A DNA stretch of 64,000 bases from Deltaproteobacteria bacterium (GCA_019310485.1 JAFDEF010000015.1:62001-126000), one strand, 5' to 3'. Counted from the stretch's first letter, positions 1 through 8,726 are shown. The notes: a model not told the origin generated them from the letters alone. Numbers and translations: made by a program.

Positions 1-591
1 CCCATGGCAATGGAATATCACGCAAGTTGCATTAGTTAAACCACCTTTACTTGGTTCTGGATTAGCGTAAGGCCGTAATAATTTCTTTATCAAAAAAGCT
101 CTCAGGCACCGGCATGCAGGAAACGCATCTTATATACAAAAAGCTGTTTTGGCAAGCAAAGCCCGTAACTTTTCAGGGGCTTCTGATACAAAACTATCCA
201 TCCAATGCGACCTATTGACTTAGTATATTTAGGTATTTTCGCTTGGCATGAATGAATTCTCATTCATTTCGCGGGAACCCTAGCACACCTCGCGGGGGCA
301 AGTCAAAGCTTTTTCATACATGCTGGGACCGGGAAAGCGCTACCCTTCTGCTTCTGCAATTTTGCATATCTGGTAGCGTTTGGAAGATCTCAGGGCTGCC
401 AGGATTTGGGCGGATTCACAAAACACCAACGCCTTTGTCGGGCACACTGTCACACAAAAAGGTTCGAGCCCTTGAGCAAAGGTTTCTGCGGGATGGATTG
501 GTGGTGTTGCGCTTTTTGCTTACAAATGCAAGAATCTGTGCCAAAGTCTTACAACTGATACCGTTAAAATCAGCTTTTGCGGGAAATAGCC
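1..591. other. Intergenic stretch with no recognised gene
   Basis: No reading frame here resembles a known protein on either strand; the longer open frames lack recognisable motifs and overlap each other. The only clear structure is a perfect palindrome at 248-267, listed separately. The stretch probably holds the upstream control region of the permease genes beginning at 592. Confidence 0.4.
248..267. promoter_or_regulatory. Perfect palindrome, TetR-type operator candidate
   Basis: ATGAATGA and TCATTCAT are exact inverted repeats around a 4-base centre (ATTC). The TGAATGA...TCATTCA form is like operators bound by many TetR-family repressors, which is family knowledge and not proof. It lies about 325 bases upstream of the NifX-permease gene. 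No TetR gene is seen nearby. A simple hairpin is the alternative. Confidence 0.35.
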
Positions 592-1395
592 ATGAAGATT
601 GCCATCTCAGCAGAGGGTCCGGACCCGGAAGCCACGGTCTCCCACAGGCTCGGCACATCGCCCTATTTAATCATCGTGGACTCTGAAACAATGAGCTTTG
701 AGGCCATCCCAAGCGAAGCGGGTGCATCAGGGCAGCACGCGGGCATGCATCTTGTTTCTCTTGCAATTGCTAAAGAGGTCGATGCAGTTTTGACCGGCTA
801 CTGTAGCCCTATTGCAGAGAACTACCTTTCAGCAAAAGGCATCCGAGTCGTGACCGATGTAACCGGAACTGTATCGGATGCCGTGGAAAGATATATTCAC
901 AGTGAGTCTCAATCGCTTAAGATGACAGCTTCTTCACCACCAACAAGCAAAGCTCTCCTCAGAAAAGATACCTTGAGCGCATCACTAAAAAAATCAGGAA
1001 GCCAGTTTAAAGGGTTCCTTCCCATTCTTATCGGCGTGGTGCTGCTCATAGGCTTACTTAGTACCTTTGTTTCAAAAGATGTCCTCTCCTTTATTTTCAC
1101 CGGTGATGCGCCGCTAGACACCTTGCTGGGCGCTTGCTTTGGAAGTATCTTTACCGGCAACCCGATCAATAGCTATGTCATAGGGGGTGAGATGCTTGGA
1201 TACGGCATCAGCCTCTTTGCTGTAACAGCCCTGATGATCTCATGGGTTACAGTGGGTATCGCACAACTACCGGCGGAAATCATGGCCTTTGGGAGCAGGT
1301 TCGCCTTGATCAGAAACATTACTTCTTTCGTTCTCTCTATCATAATTGCCTTCATCACTGTGATTATCTTGAATCTTCTGGGGGTAAGACTTTGA
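592..1395 (+). CDS. NifX-type domain fused to permease half
   Basis: About 267 residues. Residues 1-105 look like the dinitrogenase iron-molybdenum cofactor domain of the NifX/NafY group (start MKIAISAEGPDPEATVSHRL; a glycine-cysteine turn TGYCSP near residue 69). After a polar linker of about 35 residues come about three or four hydrophobic segments (from GFLPILIGVVLLIGLLS) with a conserved-looking FTGNPINSYVIGGE loop, as in one half of DUF318/YraQ-type permeases. The ATG at 592 is chosen because the NifX fold begins there; an in-frame TTG at 577 adds only five residues. The stop overlaps the next gene by four bases, so the two halves are probably translated together. Substrate unknown; a metal, metalloid or cofactor role is inference from the NifX domain. 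Confidence 0.7.
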   Translation: MKIAISAEGPDPEATVSHRLGTSPYLIIVDSETMSFEAIPSEAGASGQHAGMHLVSLAIAKEVDAVLTGYCSPIAENYLSAKGIRVVTDVTGTVSDAVERYIHSESQSLKMTASSPPTSKALLRKDTLSASLKKSGSQFKGFLPILIGVVLLIGLLSTFVSKDVLSFIFTGDAPLDTLLGACFGSIFTGNPINSYVIGGEMLGYGISLFAVTALMISWVTVGIAQLPAEIMAFGSRFALIRNITSFVLSIIIAFITVIILNLLGVRL

Positions 1396-1916
1396 TACGC
1401 ACTAAAAGAAGCAGATACCTTATAAGGAAGAAACTGACCGCGCGCATGATATTTCCGGGCTCAGTATTGATCATTTATTTCGTGCTCTTCCTTTTAGCCC
1501 AGGATAGGGCAATGTTTGCCCTCAAAGCCAGCTATGGTGTGTTCTTGAGGATCCTTGTTCCTCTTGCCTTTGTCTTCATTCTCATGTTCCTAATGAACTT
1601 ATTCATAAAGCCGCCACAAATTGCCGGCCTTATTGGCAAGGAGTCAGGTGTCAGCGGGGTTCTATTCTCAATAGGTGCAGGCATTGTTTCCACCGGTCCC
1701 ATCTTTGCCTGGTATCCGTTACTAGAGGAGTTAAAGAAGCGAGGGGCCAGGGAATCCCTGATTGCGATCTTTTTGAACAACAGGGCCGTGAAGCCTGTCC
1801 TCATCCCCGTGATGGTCTCCTATTTTGGCTGGGTATATGTGGCCCTGTTGACGGCATTAACAATTCTGGGCTCACTTGCATGCGGCTCAATTATAAGCAT
1901 TGCGCAGCGCAAGTGA
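1392..1916 (+). CDS. Second half of split permease (DUF318/YraQ-like)
   Basis: About 174 residues starting from TTG at 1392, which overlaps the upstream stop as TTGA. Hydrophobic segments follow each other: a first segment near residues 20-35, then one with FLMNLFIKPPQIAGLIGKES, then a glycine-rich SIGAGIVSTGPIFAWYPLLEELKKRGA loop region that ends with FLNNRAVKPVLIPVM. The paired loops GPIFAWYPLL here and GNPINSYVIGG in the upstream protein resemble the repeat halves of single-chain permeases of the ArsP/YraQ type. I infer that the two proteins form one transporter. Transported substrate cannot be read from sequence. Confidence 0.6.
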   Translation: MIRTKRSRYLIRKKLTARMIFPGSVLIIYFVLFLLAQDRAMFALKASYGVFLRILVPLAFVFILMFLMNLFIKPPQIAGLIGKESGVSGVLFSIGAGIVSTGPIFAWYPLLEELKKRGARESLIAIFLNNRAVKPVLIPVMVSYFGWVYVALLTALTILGSLACGSIISIAQRK

Positions 1917-2048
1917 ACGCCACACGAGAAATGATGGTGCCCCAGTACTGAAACAATACGCTTCCGGGCTTATTTCAGCCAAAAGATCACAGCAGTTTAA
2001 ATGGAAAAATATGTTGACTATTTTGCATCAGCAATGCAAAATATCCGC

Positions 2049-3221
2049 ATGTGGATAAAAAGAAAATATGAAAAAACTATAAAAGATCTTGTCAAGCAGT
2101 TTCCGGTCGTGGTTTTGACGGGCGCACGTCAGGTTGGAAAAACGGCCTTGGTGCAGAGAGTTTTCCCCAGGTTTTCTTACGTCTCCCTTGATGTTCCCGC
2201 GCTCTCGGAACAGGCTGAGCACAGCCCCCATGATTTTCTCGCCAGCTACAAGGAACCCTTGATTATTGATGAAGTCCAGTACGCGCCCTCCCTGTTTCGC
2301 CACTTGAAAGGCATCGTGGACAAAAGAAAGACGCCAGGGCGGTTTGTTCTTACCGGCTCTCAGAATTTTTCACTCATGCAGGGAGTCTTGGAAAGCCTGG
2401 CCGGGCGCTGCGCCGTTTTAACCATGTTGAACCTCTCATTCAGGGAGCTTAAAGAAACACTTAGAAACGCTGATCCGGACGCCTATTTTTTCAAAGGCGG
2501 CTTCCCCGAGCTTTATGAAAAACCACAGATAAAGCCTCAGTTCTGGTACGCTGCATATCTTGCAACTTACCTGGAAAGAGATGTTAGAAATATCTCAAAT
2601 GTAGGCAATCTGAGGGACTTTGATCGGTTTCTTAGGGCAACGGCAATTCGTACCGGCCAGATTCTCTCTTATTCCGAATTGGCCAGAGATGTTGGAATCG
2701 CTCCTAATACGGCAAAAAAATGGATCTCCGTACTCCAGGCCTCGGGCCAGATCGTATTGATCGAGCCTTATCATCGCAATCTTGGAAAACGGCTGATCAA
2801 GTCCCCGAAGCTCTACATGTGCGACACCGGGCTGGCCGCATTTTTGATGGGTTTCGAAAAGTTGGAAGAGGTTATGCGCCATCCAGTGGCCGGCGCCTTG
2901 TGGGAAACGCATGTTGTCATGCAGGTTGTACGCCATTATTTTTCTCAGGGAAGGCAGTTGCCGCTTTGGTACTGGCGGACAGTTCACGGGGCTGAAGTGG
3001 ATTTGCTGATTGAAAAGGGAGGCAGATTTGTTGCCATTGAAGCCAAGGCCACTGAGAATCCTGATGAAAAGGCCCTGAAAGGAATTCAAGCATTACAGAA
3101 GTTCTATGGACATCAAAGCCTGATTTCAGGGTATGTCGCGTCGCGTGCCCCTCATGCCTACCCAATATCGGGAACCGTAAAGGCGGTTCCCGGCAGCCTG
3201 ATCGATCAGTACATAGCGTGA
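2049..3221 (+). CDS. AAA-family ATPase with DUF4143 C-terminal domain
   Basis: About 390 residues. The N-terminal half has a Walker A (TGARQVGKTALVQ) and Walker B (EPLIIDEVQYAP) followed by a sensor-like FVLTGSQNFSLM, the arrangement of AAA_14 ATPases. The C-terminal half (ELARDVGIAPNTAKKWISVL, then ALWETHVVMQ and AEVDLLIEKGGRFVAIEAKA) is the DUF4143 region, which contains a winged-helix-like part and a restriction-nuclease-like fold with the E-x-K motif (IEAKA). These proteins are widespread and highly duplicated in bacteria and archaea; their physiological role is not settled. I start at 2049 because family members begin with a short basic segment like MWIKRKYEKTI; ATGs at 2001 and 2034 are in frame. 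It stands alone. Confidence 0.85.
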   Translation: MWIKRKYEKTIKDLVKQFPVVVLTGARQVGKTALVQRVFPRFSYVSLDVPALSEQAEHSPHDFLASYKEPLIIDEVQYAPSLFRHLKGIVDKRKTPGRFVLTGSQNFSLMQGVLESLAGRCAVLTMLNLSFRELKETLRNADPDAYFFKGGFPELYEKPQIKPQFWYAAYLATYLERDVRNISNVGNLRDFDRFLRATAIRTGQILSYSELARDVGIAPNTAKKWISVLQASGQIVLIEPYHRNLGKRLIKSPKLYMCDTGLAAFLMGFEKLEEVMRHPVAGALWETHVVMQVVRHYFSQGRQLPLWYWRTVHGAEVDLLIEKGGRFVAIEAKATENPDEKALKGIQALQKFYGHQSLISGYVASRAPHAYPISGTVKAVPGSLIDQYIA

Positions 3222-3355
3222 GCCGCTTTCTTTCATTCTTGTTCGATTCCTTCATGCTTCTCCAAACGTGAGAGTGAACCCATTTGCTCTCTGACGATAA
3301 AAGTCGCAGATGATCCCTTGATTCTGACCAGGGTCAATTTATTATCTTGTATACG

Positions 3356-4174
3356 CTACCTATTCTCCGTGCTTCTGCTCAGTGTTTCGCTAAGAGACTT
3401 GACTGCTTTCATGTACCTGTCCAACCCTCTTGCAAAGATGTCATTGTGATTTGCCCCAGGAATCTTGATAAATGTCCTGTCAGATGATGGACATTCATTG
3501 TAAAGGGCCTGGCCGTCTGAAAAGGGAATAATGTGGTCGAATTCAGCATGAATAATCAGGATGTGCTTGTTCCAGGTTCGGATCTTTTCAAGGTTCCTGA
3601 AACCTTTTTCCTCACTGAAACCTATGGCTGAAGTGCTTACACCAAGGAGCTGCAGCAGAGGCCCTGTATGAGCAAAACCGCTCTCCACAATTAAGGCATC
3701 TATCCGGTCTTTGTGATGGGTTGCCAGTTCCAGCGCTGATGCGCTGCCAAGGGAGCGACCCATGACAATTAAGGCCCCGGTATAGTCGTTACCTCCCAGC
3801 CAATGTTTCACAAATTCAAAGACCGCGTGGCAGTCCCTCATCATACTTGTAACTGTGGGCCTGCCGCTTGATCGTCCATAACCCCTGTAATCTACGGGCA
3901 CGAAATTCATACCCATGCTATTGTAAAGAGGCCCCAGTTCATCATAATCAGCAACAATTTCACCGTTTCCATGAAAAAAAAGGATATTGGGGGCCGACTT
4001 TCCTATCAAATGGAAACGTCCCCCTACCACGATATCGTCTTCCACAGGTATCAAGACATCAATTGCGTTTCTAGGCTTTTCCTTTGCCACGTATTCAGGC
4101 CTCGGGTGGAAAATACCCACCAGCACTTCGGGCCTATCAAGAAGAGAATAGTCGCCACTTAATCTAACAAGCAA
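3356..4174 (-). CDS. Alpha/beta hydrolase
   Basis: 272 residues from TTG at 4174, preceded by AAGGAG at good spacing. The oxyanion motif FFHGNGE, the nucleophile elbow GRSLGS, an acid in HAEFDHIIP and a histidine in GANHND give a complete Ser-Asp-His triad, as in the BAAT/Abhydrolase serine hydrolase group (YfhR/ABHD13-like). No signal peptide is evident, so it is probably cytoplasmic. It lies directly downstream of the broken HEPN gene, whose coding region it overlaps by 11 bases, which suggests it was once co-transcribed with that module or was brought next to it by deletion. The substrate is unknown. Confidence 0.85.
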   Translation of the reverse strand: MLVRLSGDYSLLDRPEVLVGIFHPRPEYVAKEKPRNAIDVLIPVEDDIVVGGRFHLIGKSAPNILFFHGNGEIVADYDELGPLYNSMGMNFVPVDYRGYGRSSGRPTVTSMMRDCHAVFEFVKHWLGGNDYTGALIVMGRSLGSASALELATHHKDRIDALIVESGFAHTGPLLQLLGVSTSAIGFSEEKGFRNLEKIRTWNKHILIIHAEFDHIIPFSDGQALYNECPSSDRTFIKIPGANHNDIFARGLDRYMKAVKSLSETLSRSTENR

Positions 4175-4375
4175 TGCGCACTCCTTCTAACTCCGGCAAT
4201 CTGTGCGTGCGCCGAAATTCGAGATCTCTTTCAACAATAACGGCCTTTAAGTATTTCTCAACCGCCTGCTGGGCGTTCTGCATACAGGAATTGAGATGTC
4301 CGTGTTTCAGTGCCAGGACAGCAACGTCAAAGTTTTCTCGGCATAGGATAACCACGCGCGCATTTCATCTTTCAT
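4164..4375 (-). pseudogene. HEPN-domain protein, frameshifted and truncated
   Basis: The first codons read MKDEMRAWLSYAEK from ATG 4375; after a one-base shift near 4335-4340 the frame continues ENFDVAVLALKHGHLNSC and QNAQQAVEKYLKAV, which is the typical beginning of a HEPN domain. The frame stops at 4164 after THRLPELEG, roughly half the usual length of about 130 residues, so the second half is missing. HEPN proteins are RNase toxins or substrate-binding partners of MNT nucleotidyltransferases. With both a frameshift and a missing C-terminus the gene is almost surely dead. Confidence 0.7.
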
Positions 4376-4472
4376 ACAGCACCTCGCCTTTCTCGATTTC
4401 TTGCACCAAGGAACCCTTTATTGGCCTTATATTTCTCACCTGGCCCAGAGGGTCAGGACTTCTAGACCTCAT
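4365..4472 (-). pseudogene. Possible C-terminal remnant of MNT nucleotidyltransferase
   Basis: A 35-codon frame ends in EIEKGEVLYER, similar to the end of minimal nucleotidyltransferases that pair with HEPN proteins (typically ...EG-x-VLYER). Its stop overlaps the HEPN ATG, the usual arrangement of MNT-HEPN pairs. The catalytic GSxARG part is absent. The similarity rests on about 12 residues, so this is a tentative reading supported mainly by the neighbour. Confidence 0.4.
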
Positions 4473-4473
4473 T

Positions 4474-4500
4474 AAAAACGCCTCCCCCTTTCGGGGCGCT
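4474..4500 (-). terminator. Rho-independent terminator after the PIN gene
   Basis: Read on the minus strand, CGCCCC-GAAA-GGGG with a following GGCG arm closes a GC-rich hairpin, and TTTTT follows at once. It lies six bases beyond the PIN stop and ends the toxin-antitoxin operon before the HEPN remnants. Confidence 0.7.
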
Positions 4501-4505
4501 ACCTT

Positions 4506-4913
4506 CTAATCAGGAATGACCGAGAAACTTTTCCTGCCAACGCGGTAGATGCTAAAGTGTTTTTTGTCCAATGTTACAGCGTCAAAAATCCCAAGGTCCT
4601 GGCCGATAGTCACCAGGGTTGCGTCTGCAAAATCCATTGGAAGATCTTCATACTTTTTCATAAGTCGTTTCACTGCCTTCAGGCTTTCAATGCTAGAGGG
4701 CACCAGAGTGACGGCACCCTTTAATACAAAGTCTAGGGCTGCTGACTGGGCCAGACTGGAAAAACTGAGCAAATAAAGGACTTCGGTCAAAACCGCCTCG
4801 GAACTGTAGATTTCGCCATAGAATTGCTCAAACCACTCTCTACACTTGGCATGCCGATCTTCGCTACGGTCGATCAAGGCAACCCATGGTCCCGTATCCA
4901 TAACGACTCGCAT
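4506..4913 (-). CDS. PIN-domain toxin, VapC-like
   Basis: 135 residues. The start MRVVMDTGPWVALID carries the first acidic residue of the PIN fold; further conserved acids appear in SSEAVLTEVLYLL, in LPMDFADATLV and in FDAVTLDKKHFSIYR. This is the full set expected for a Mg2+-dependent RNase of the VapC type. Its ATG overlaps the TGA of the antitoxin (TGATG), so the two are coupled. No damage is visible. Target RNA unknown. Confidence 0.85.
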   Translation of the reverse strand: MRVVMDTGPWVALIDRSEDRHAKCREWFEQFYGEIYSSEAVLTEVLYLLSFSSLAQSAALDFVLKGAVTLVPSSIESLKAVKRLMKKYEDLPMDFADATLVTIGQDLGIFDAVTLDKKHFSIYRVGRKSFSVIPD

Positions 4914-5170
4914 CAGGACCCCTTTCGTATGCTCTGAATTAAATATTTCCTGTGATGCTGCCCCAAATCTTTTATGCCGCTCTGCACTGAGCCCACCAGA
5001 TGTTTAACTCTTGCATAAGGAACCTTCCGGTCATTCCCCACGTTCTCTTCAATGAATTGCTTCAAAGCCAGTCGGGCCACATCGGATTTTTTTAGGCCCA
5101 TTCTTTTTGCCAGACCCTCAATTTTTCCTTTGTACTCGTCCGGCATTCTAATCGTAAGTTGCACCGCCAT
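4913..5170 (-). CDS. Ribbon-helix-helix antitoxin of the PIN pair
   Basis: About 85 residues starting at ATG 5170, which follows a GAGGGGG ribosome site; an upstream in-frame start at 5245 would add 25 residues without similarity. The N-terminal MAVQLTIRMPDEYKGKIEGL and KRMGLKKSDVARLALKQFIE form a beta strand and two helices of the CopG/Arc type, expected to bind the promoter. The C-terminal part (HLVGSVQSGIKDLGQHHRKY) would wrap the toxin. Autoregulation is normal for such pairs but no clear operator was found upstream. Confidence 0.8.
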   Translation of the reverse strand: MAVQLTIRMPDEYKGKIEGLAKRMGLKKSDVARLALKQFIEENVGNDRKVPYARVKHLVGSVQSGIKDLGQHHRKYLIQSIRKGS

Positions 5171-5705
5171 CACCCCCTCGGTTAATTCTGATTCTTTTGT
5201 AGTCTTTTTACTTACAAATGTCAAACGCGAATTGCCTCCTGGCAATTTCTGAACAAAAACAGATAAAGCCTCAAGTATAAGCTGGACCTATTCCTTACCT
5301 GTTTCGGTTCGCGGACATTTCGGGTAAAGAATGTTTTTTACCGATTTTGGCTTTGGGTTTCCCGCCGTCAGCATGACAGTCCATTTTCGGTAAAGGAAAG
5401 GGTTGTTGAATGGGCAGCCTGTCAATTCAAAGCCATGCCGGACATTGGTAACGATTAGATGAAGGGTTCAGTCAAGACAAGATCACCGCCACAAATGTTC
5501 TCAACTTTCTCAACGAAACAAACGAAATAGACCGGAGAGACCAAATAGACCAATGCATCCTTCTCAACGTTCATTTTTTTCTTGACATGTCAATATAGGA
5601 TTGTCCCGCTCTCCACAGGGATGGGGAAATAACTTGGTCATTGACACCTAAAGCATAAACGCAGCAGCTTAATACTACAGCGTCATTTTTTACTAGACAA
5701 ACAAA
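5171..5705. other. Intergenic region between antitoxin and transposase
   Basis: No gene recognised. It contains a short palindrome TTGACATGTCAA at 5582-5593 and a small inverted repeat around 5325-5345 (GGTAAA...TTTACC). The left end of the transposable element should lie here, but no convincing terminal inverted repeat matching the right side could be assigned by eye. Confidence 0.4.
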
Positions 5706-7823
5706 ATGAATTTTGATATAGCCTCACTTAGGGCGTATGAAACAGGCGTAGGCTCAAAGAATCAACATCCGCCGGTATTGATGGTGAAATCTGGTGGAAG
5801 AGGGATCATACGCCCTGTGAACGACAACGATGATGAGGCTACAGCCATTATGTTTAAGAGCCATTATTCGTTATTGGAAAAGCCTTTTGAACCAATCAGC
5901 GGAAGTCTAAACTCTTTTCTTCCTGTCATCTTGGAGTTGGTCAGTGGATCCCCTTTAGAGTCATTATGGGATCATATTGTCAAACAGTACCATAACTTGG
6001 GCTATCAAAGGCTTTTAGGCCATCGATTGAAGTATCTTGCTTTTATCCAGGATCATCCTGTGGCCGCGCTTTCATGGAGTGCACCGGCCTTGAAAATTGG
6101 AGTTCGGGATCGATTTATCGGATGGTCTGAGGATCAAAGGATAACCTATCTGGACCGAATAGCCAACAATAGCCGGTTTCTGATTTTACCCTGGGTGAGT
6201 GTGCGCAATTTAGCTTCCCACGTCCTTTCCCTTAACATTAAACGATTGGTCAAGGACTGGGAGCAACACTTTAATAAGGCATTATGGCTTTTGGAAACCT
6301 TTGTGGACCCTACCCGTTTTAAAGGGACCAGCTATAAAGCGGCAAACTGGAAATTTATCGGCCAAACCAATGGCTTTGCTAAACAAGGCCGTGGATATAT
6401 ACACCACGGCTCTATCAAGGATGTCTATGTCTATGTATTAGAGCCTGATTTTAGAAAAATCATCGGTTGTGAACAAAAGCCCTACGACCTCTTTCATCGC
6501 CCTCCACCATCCTTAGAGAAAATGGAGGACCTTAAGATGATTTTACGCCATTCCGATTGGAACCCGCAGCTCGTTCCTTGGATGACTCTTACAGAAGAAG
6601 ATGTAGAAATCATGGCCGATGAACTTGTAACGTTTCATGAACAGTTTCACGATTGTTTCGGACGAATAGAGTATCACCGATTAGGCCTGGCCTATATCTC
6701 AGGGCTTATGAGCAATATGGAAGCCAAGTCCGCTGAACCGGTCGCCCTTGAATTTTTAGGAGAAAAAGGGGTTCGCCCCCTCCAGCGGTTTATGAAAAAC
6801 TTCCTTTGGGATCATGAAGCCATGGAATTAAAAAATCAGGTCCTGCTCTCACCACTGATCTCTGATCCTGATGGTATGGTCAATGTGGACAGTTGCGAGT
6901 TTATCAAAAAGGGCAAGGAATCCGTAGGTGTTGCCCGACAGTACTGTGGATCTATGGGCAAGGTTGAAAACTGCCAATCCGGTGTCTTTGTCGGTTACTC
7001 CAGTAAAAAGGGTTATGCTCTACTTACTTGCCGACTCTATATGCCAAAGATCTGGTTTTCCCCTGAGTATGAACAGAGACGTAAAGATAATCTGGTACCG
7101 GAGAATCTTACCTTTCAAACAAAGCTCCAAATCGCCCTTGAATTGATAAACAAGATAGCCCAAACCAAGCTTTTTCCTGCCAAGTGGATTGGTTGTGATG
7201 CCACCTTTGGCTCAGACATCCACTTTCTTGAATCCCTACCTAAAGGATACTACTATTTCGCCGATGTTCGCTCTAACACCAAAGTGTTTCTCAAAAGACC
7301 TAATGTGGATCTACCCCCTTACAAAGGTCGAGGGAGAAGACCCAAAAGGCTTCAACTCCTGCCAGATCAACCGCAGCCGCAAACCGTTTCTGATATTGCT
7401 CGCTCTACCAAGTGTCGTTGGAAACCCGTTGTATTAGCAGAGGGGGCAAAGGGGCCTATTGTGGCCGAGGTGGCCCGCCTCAGGGTCTATCCATCCAGGG
7501 ATGGTCTTCCAAAAGATTCCCCTGTATGGCTCTTTATAAGACGCAATCCAGATGGGCAGATGAAGTTCTCTTTCTCTAATGCACCGAAAAATATGCCTCT
7601 CTCTGAAATGTGTAAAGCGTCTGTAATGCGATGGCCCATAGAGCAATGCTTTGAAGAGGGCAAAGACCAACTTGGTATGGATCATTACGAACATCGCTCC
7701 TGGCCGGCCTGGCATCGTCATATGATCTATATTTTCCTCGCATTGCACTTCTTGCTTCGTCTTCGAATACGAACAAACCACCACCGACCTTGTCGGTGGT
7801 ATTTGGAGGACAGCAACTGCTGA
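5706..7823 (+). mobile_element. IS701/IS4-type transposase with DUF4338 (DruA-like) domain
   Basis: 705 residues. Residues about 85-265 match the DUF4338 pattern (YLAFIQDHPVAALSWSAPA; NNSRFLILPWV; ASHVLSLN; LETFVDP; GTSYKAANW), the domain of Druantia DruA. Residues about 380-700 are a DDE transposase: D395 in NVDSCEF followed by KKGKESVGVARQYCG, D498 in IGCDATFG, and E650 or E651 in CFEEGKDQLG. These are IS701-group signatures. IS701 transposases usually have about 400-450 residues, so the extra length is the DUF4338 region. The last 20 residues do not resemble the family and the +1 frame may hold the original end, so a late frameshift is possible. Start uncertain; ATG 5850 is an alternative. 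Confidence 0.75.
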
Positions 7824-7983
7824 CAATGTGATTCATTGCTGTGTTTCCATAATTTTCGGTATCCTTCCATACACCAACCTCTATCTTTTTTTGAGGCTAC
7901 TGTATCACAAACGCAGGCTCACCAACATAGTTGGTTCGCCGAAGGTGTGGGGCCTCCGCCCCCACGCCCCACCACTGACAATG

Positions 7984-8238
7984 TCAGTTAGTGATAGATT
8001 TAAAATATTTCATCTTGTCTTTCTTTGCCTGTTTAAATTGAGGCAAAAAATGATTGGGGTGTATATCAAAATACTGGGCCTTAGATGGTACCCCCTCGTA
8101 ATAAAAGTATCTGGGTGCCTCATAATGCCTCTCGCAAAATAGTTTGAACTTTTTCCAGTCAATTTTCCAGCGTGCTTTAACAAGGTAATAATGCACATTG
8201 GAGGCGTCTATGAAAATCCATGCCCTTAGCTTTTTCAT
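7984..8238 (-). pseudogene. NYN-domain RNase-like protein, 3' truncated
   Basis: About 84 residues remain. RAWIFIDASNVHYYL is the first strand and acidic loop of NYN/LabA-type (PIN-like) nucleases; FKLFCERHYEAPRYFYYEG and PSKAQYFDIHPNHFL fit the next strands. Family members continue for at least 80 more residues with the remaining acidic residues. Here the frame stops soon after MKYFKSI, at the point where transposon-side sequence begins, so the element or an associated deletion removed the rest. It lies 50 bases behind the 145-residue gene, on the same strand, and probably belonged to the same operon. Confidence 0.65.
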
Positions 8239-8288
8239 CCGTAGATCCAATTCGCACAAATTTCCAATTTCAGTAAAAGAACAGTGGA

Positions 8289-8726
8289 CTATTCAGATGA
8301 GAGTAATATCCGGAGAGCCTTTCTTGACCTATTTGCATTTCTACCATTGGAACACTTGGCATACCAGTAATAGGTCTCCTCATCGCTCATACGTTCTATG
8401 CCGCTGATAATCTCTTCCATTCGGCTGACCTTGCGTAGCGGTTTCAGTGCAAAGAAAAAAAGCCCCAACCTTACACCAGAAGCTTCATCCAGGATGAATG
8501 GGGCTTTTCTTTGAAGTGAAAGGGCCGTAGGACGATACCCCTGCTTCTTGATGGTGCCAAGAAGTGTCTCAGTCAGGACCCTGGCAGGAGTTCCCCAAAT
8601 CCTAAATTCCCTCCCCTCTCGTTGCCCTTTTTTGCGTTCTTGTTCCGAGGATACCTCACTAAAAGCGAGTCCCATGTCGTCATGTTTCCTCTTGAACACC
8701 TTTAGTTCAAATTGTCGGCCCTTCAT
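8289..8726 (-). CDS. Unknown 145-residue protein of the DUF499 operon
   Basis: No recognised domain. The protein is mixed and basic at its start (MKGRQFELKVFKRKHDD), has a central hydrophobic segment (SGVRLGLFFFALKPL) and ends with a polar region containing ERMSDEETYYWYAKC. The motif GLFFFALKPLRKVSRME and the tyrosine/tryptophan-rich YYWYAKC are the most distinctive points. The ATG overlaps the stop of the DUF499 second half by four bases, so translation is coupled and a role in the same complex is likely. Length and position suggest a small accessory subunit of the defence-type system; the function is not known to me. Confidence 0.6.
   Translation of the reverse strand: MKGRQFELKVFKRKHDDMGLAFSEVSSEQERKKGQREGREFRIWGTPARVLTETLLGTIKKQGYRPTALSLQRKAPFILDEASGVRLGLFFFALKPLRKVSRMEEIISGIERMSDEETYYWYAKCSNGRNANRSRKALRILLSSE

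Noticed and set aside
252-686. 144-codon plus-strand frame
   Set aside because: Overlaps the NifX-permease start in another frame and shows no family similarity.
5582-5593. TTGACATGTCAA palindrome as an FNR-type site
   Set aside because: The spacing between half sites is two, not four or six bases, and no suitable target gene follows.
5640-7860. Possible terminal inverted repeats AAACGCAGCA (5658) and AAACACAGCA (minus strand near 7840)
   Set aside because: Nine of ten bases match but neighbouring bases do not, and the element appears to reach further to about 7985; too weak to call ends.
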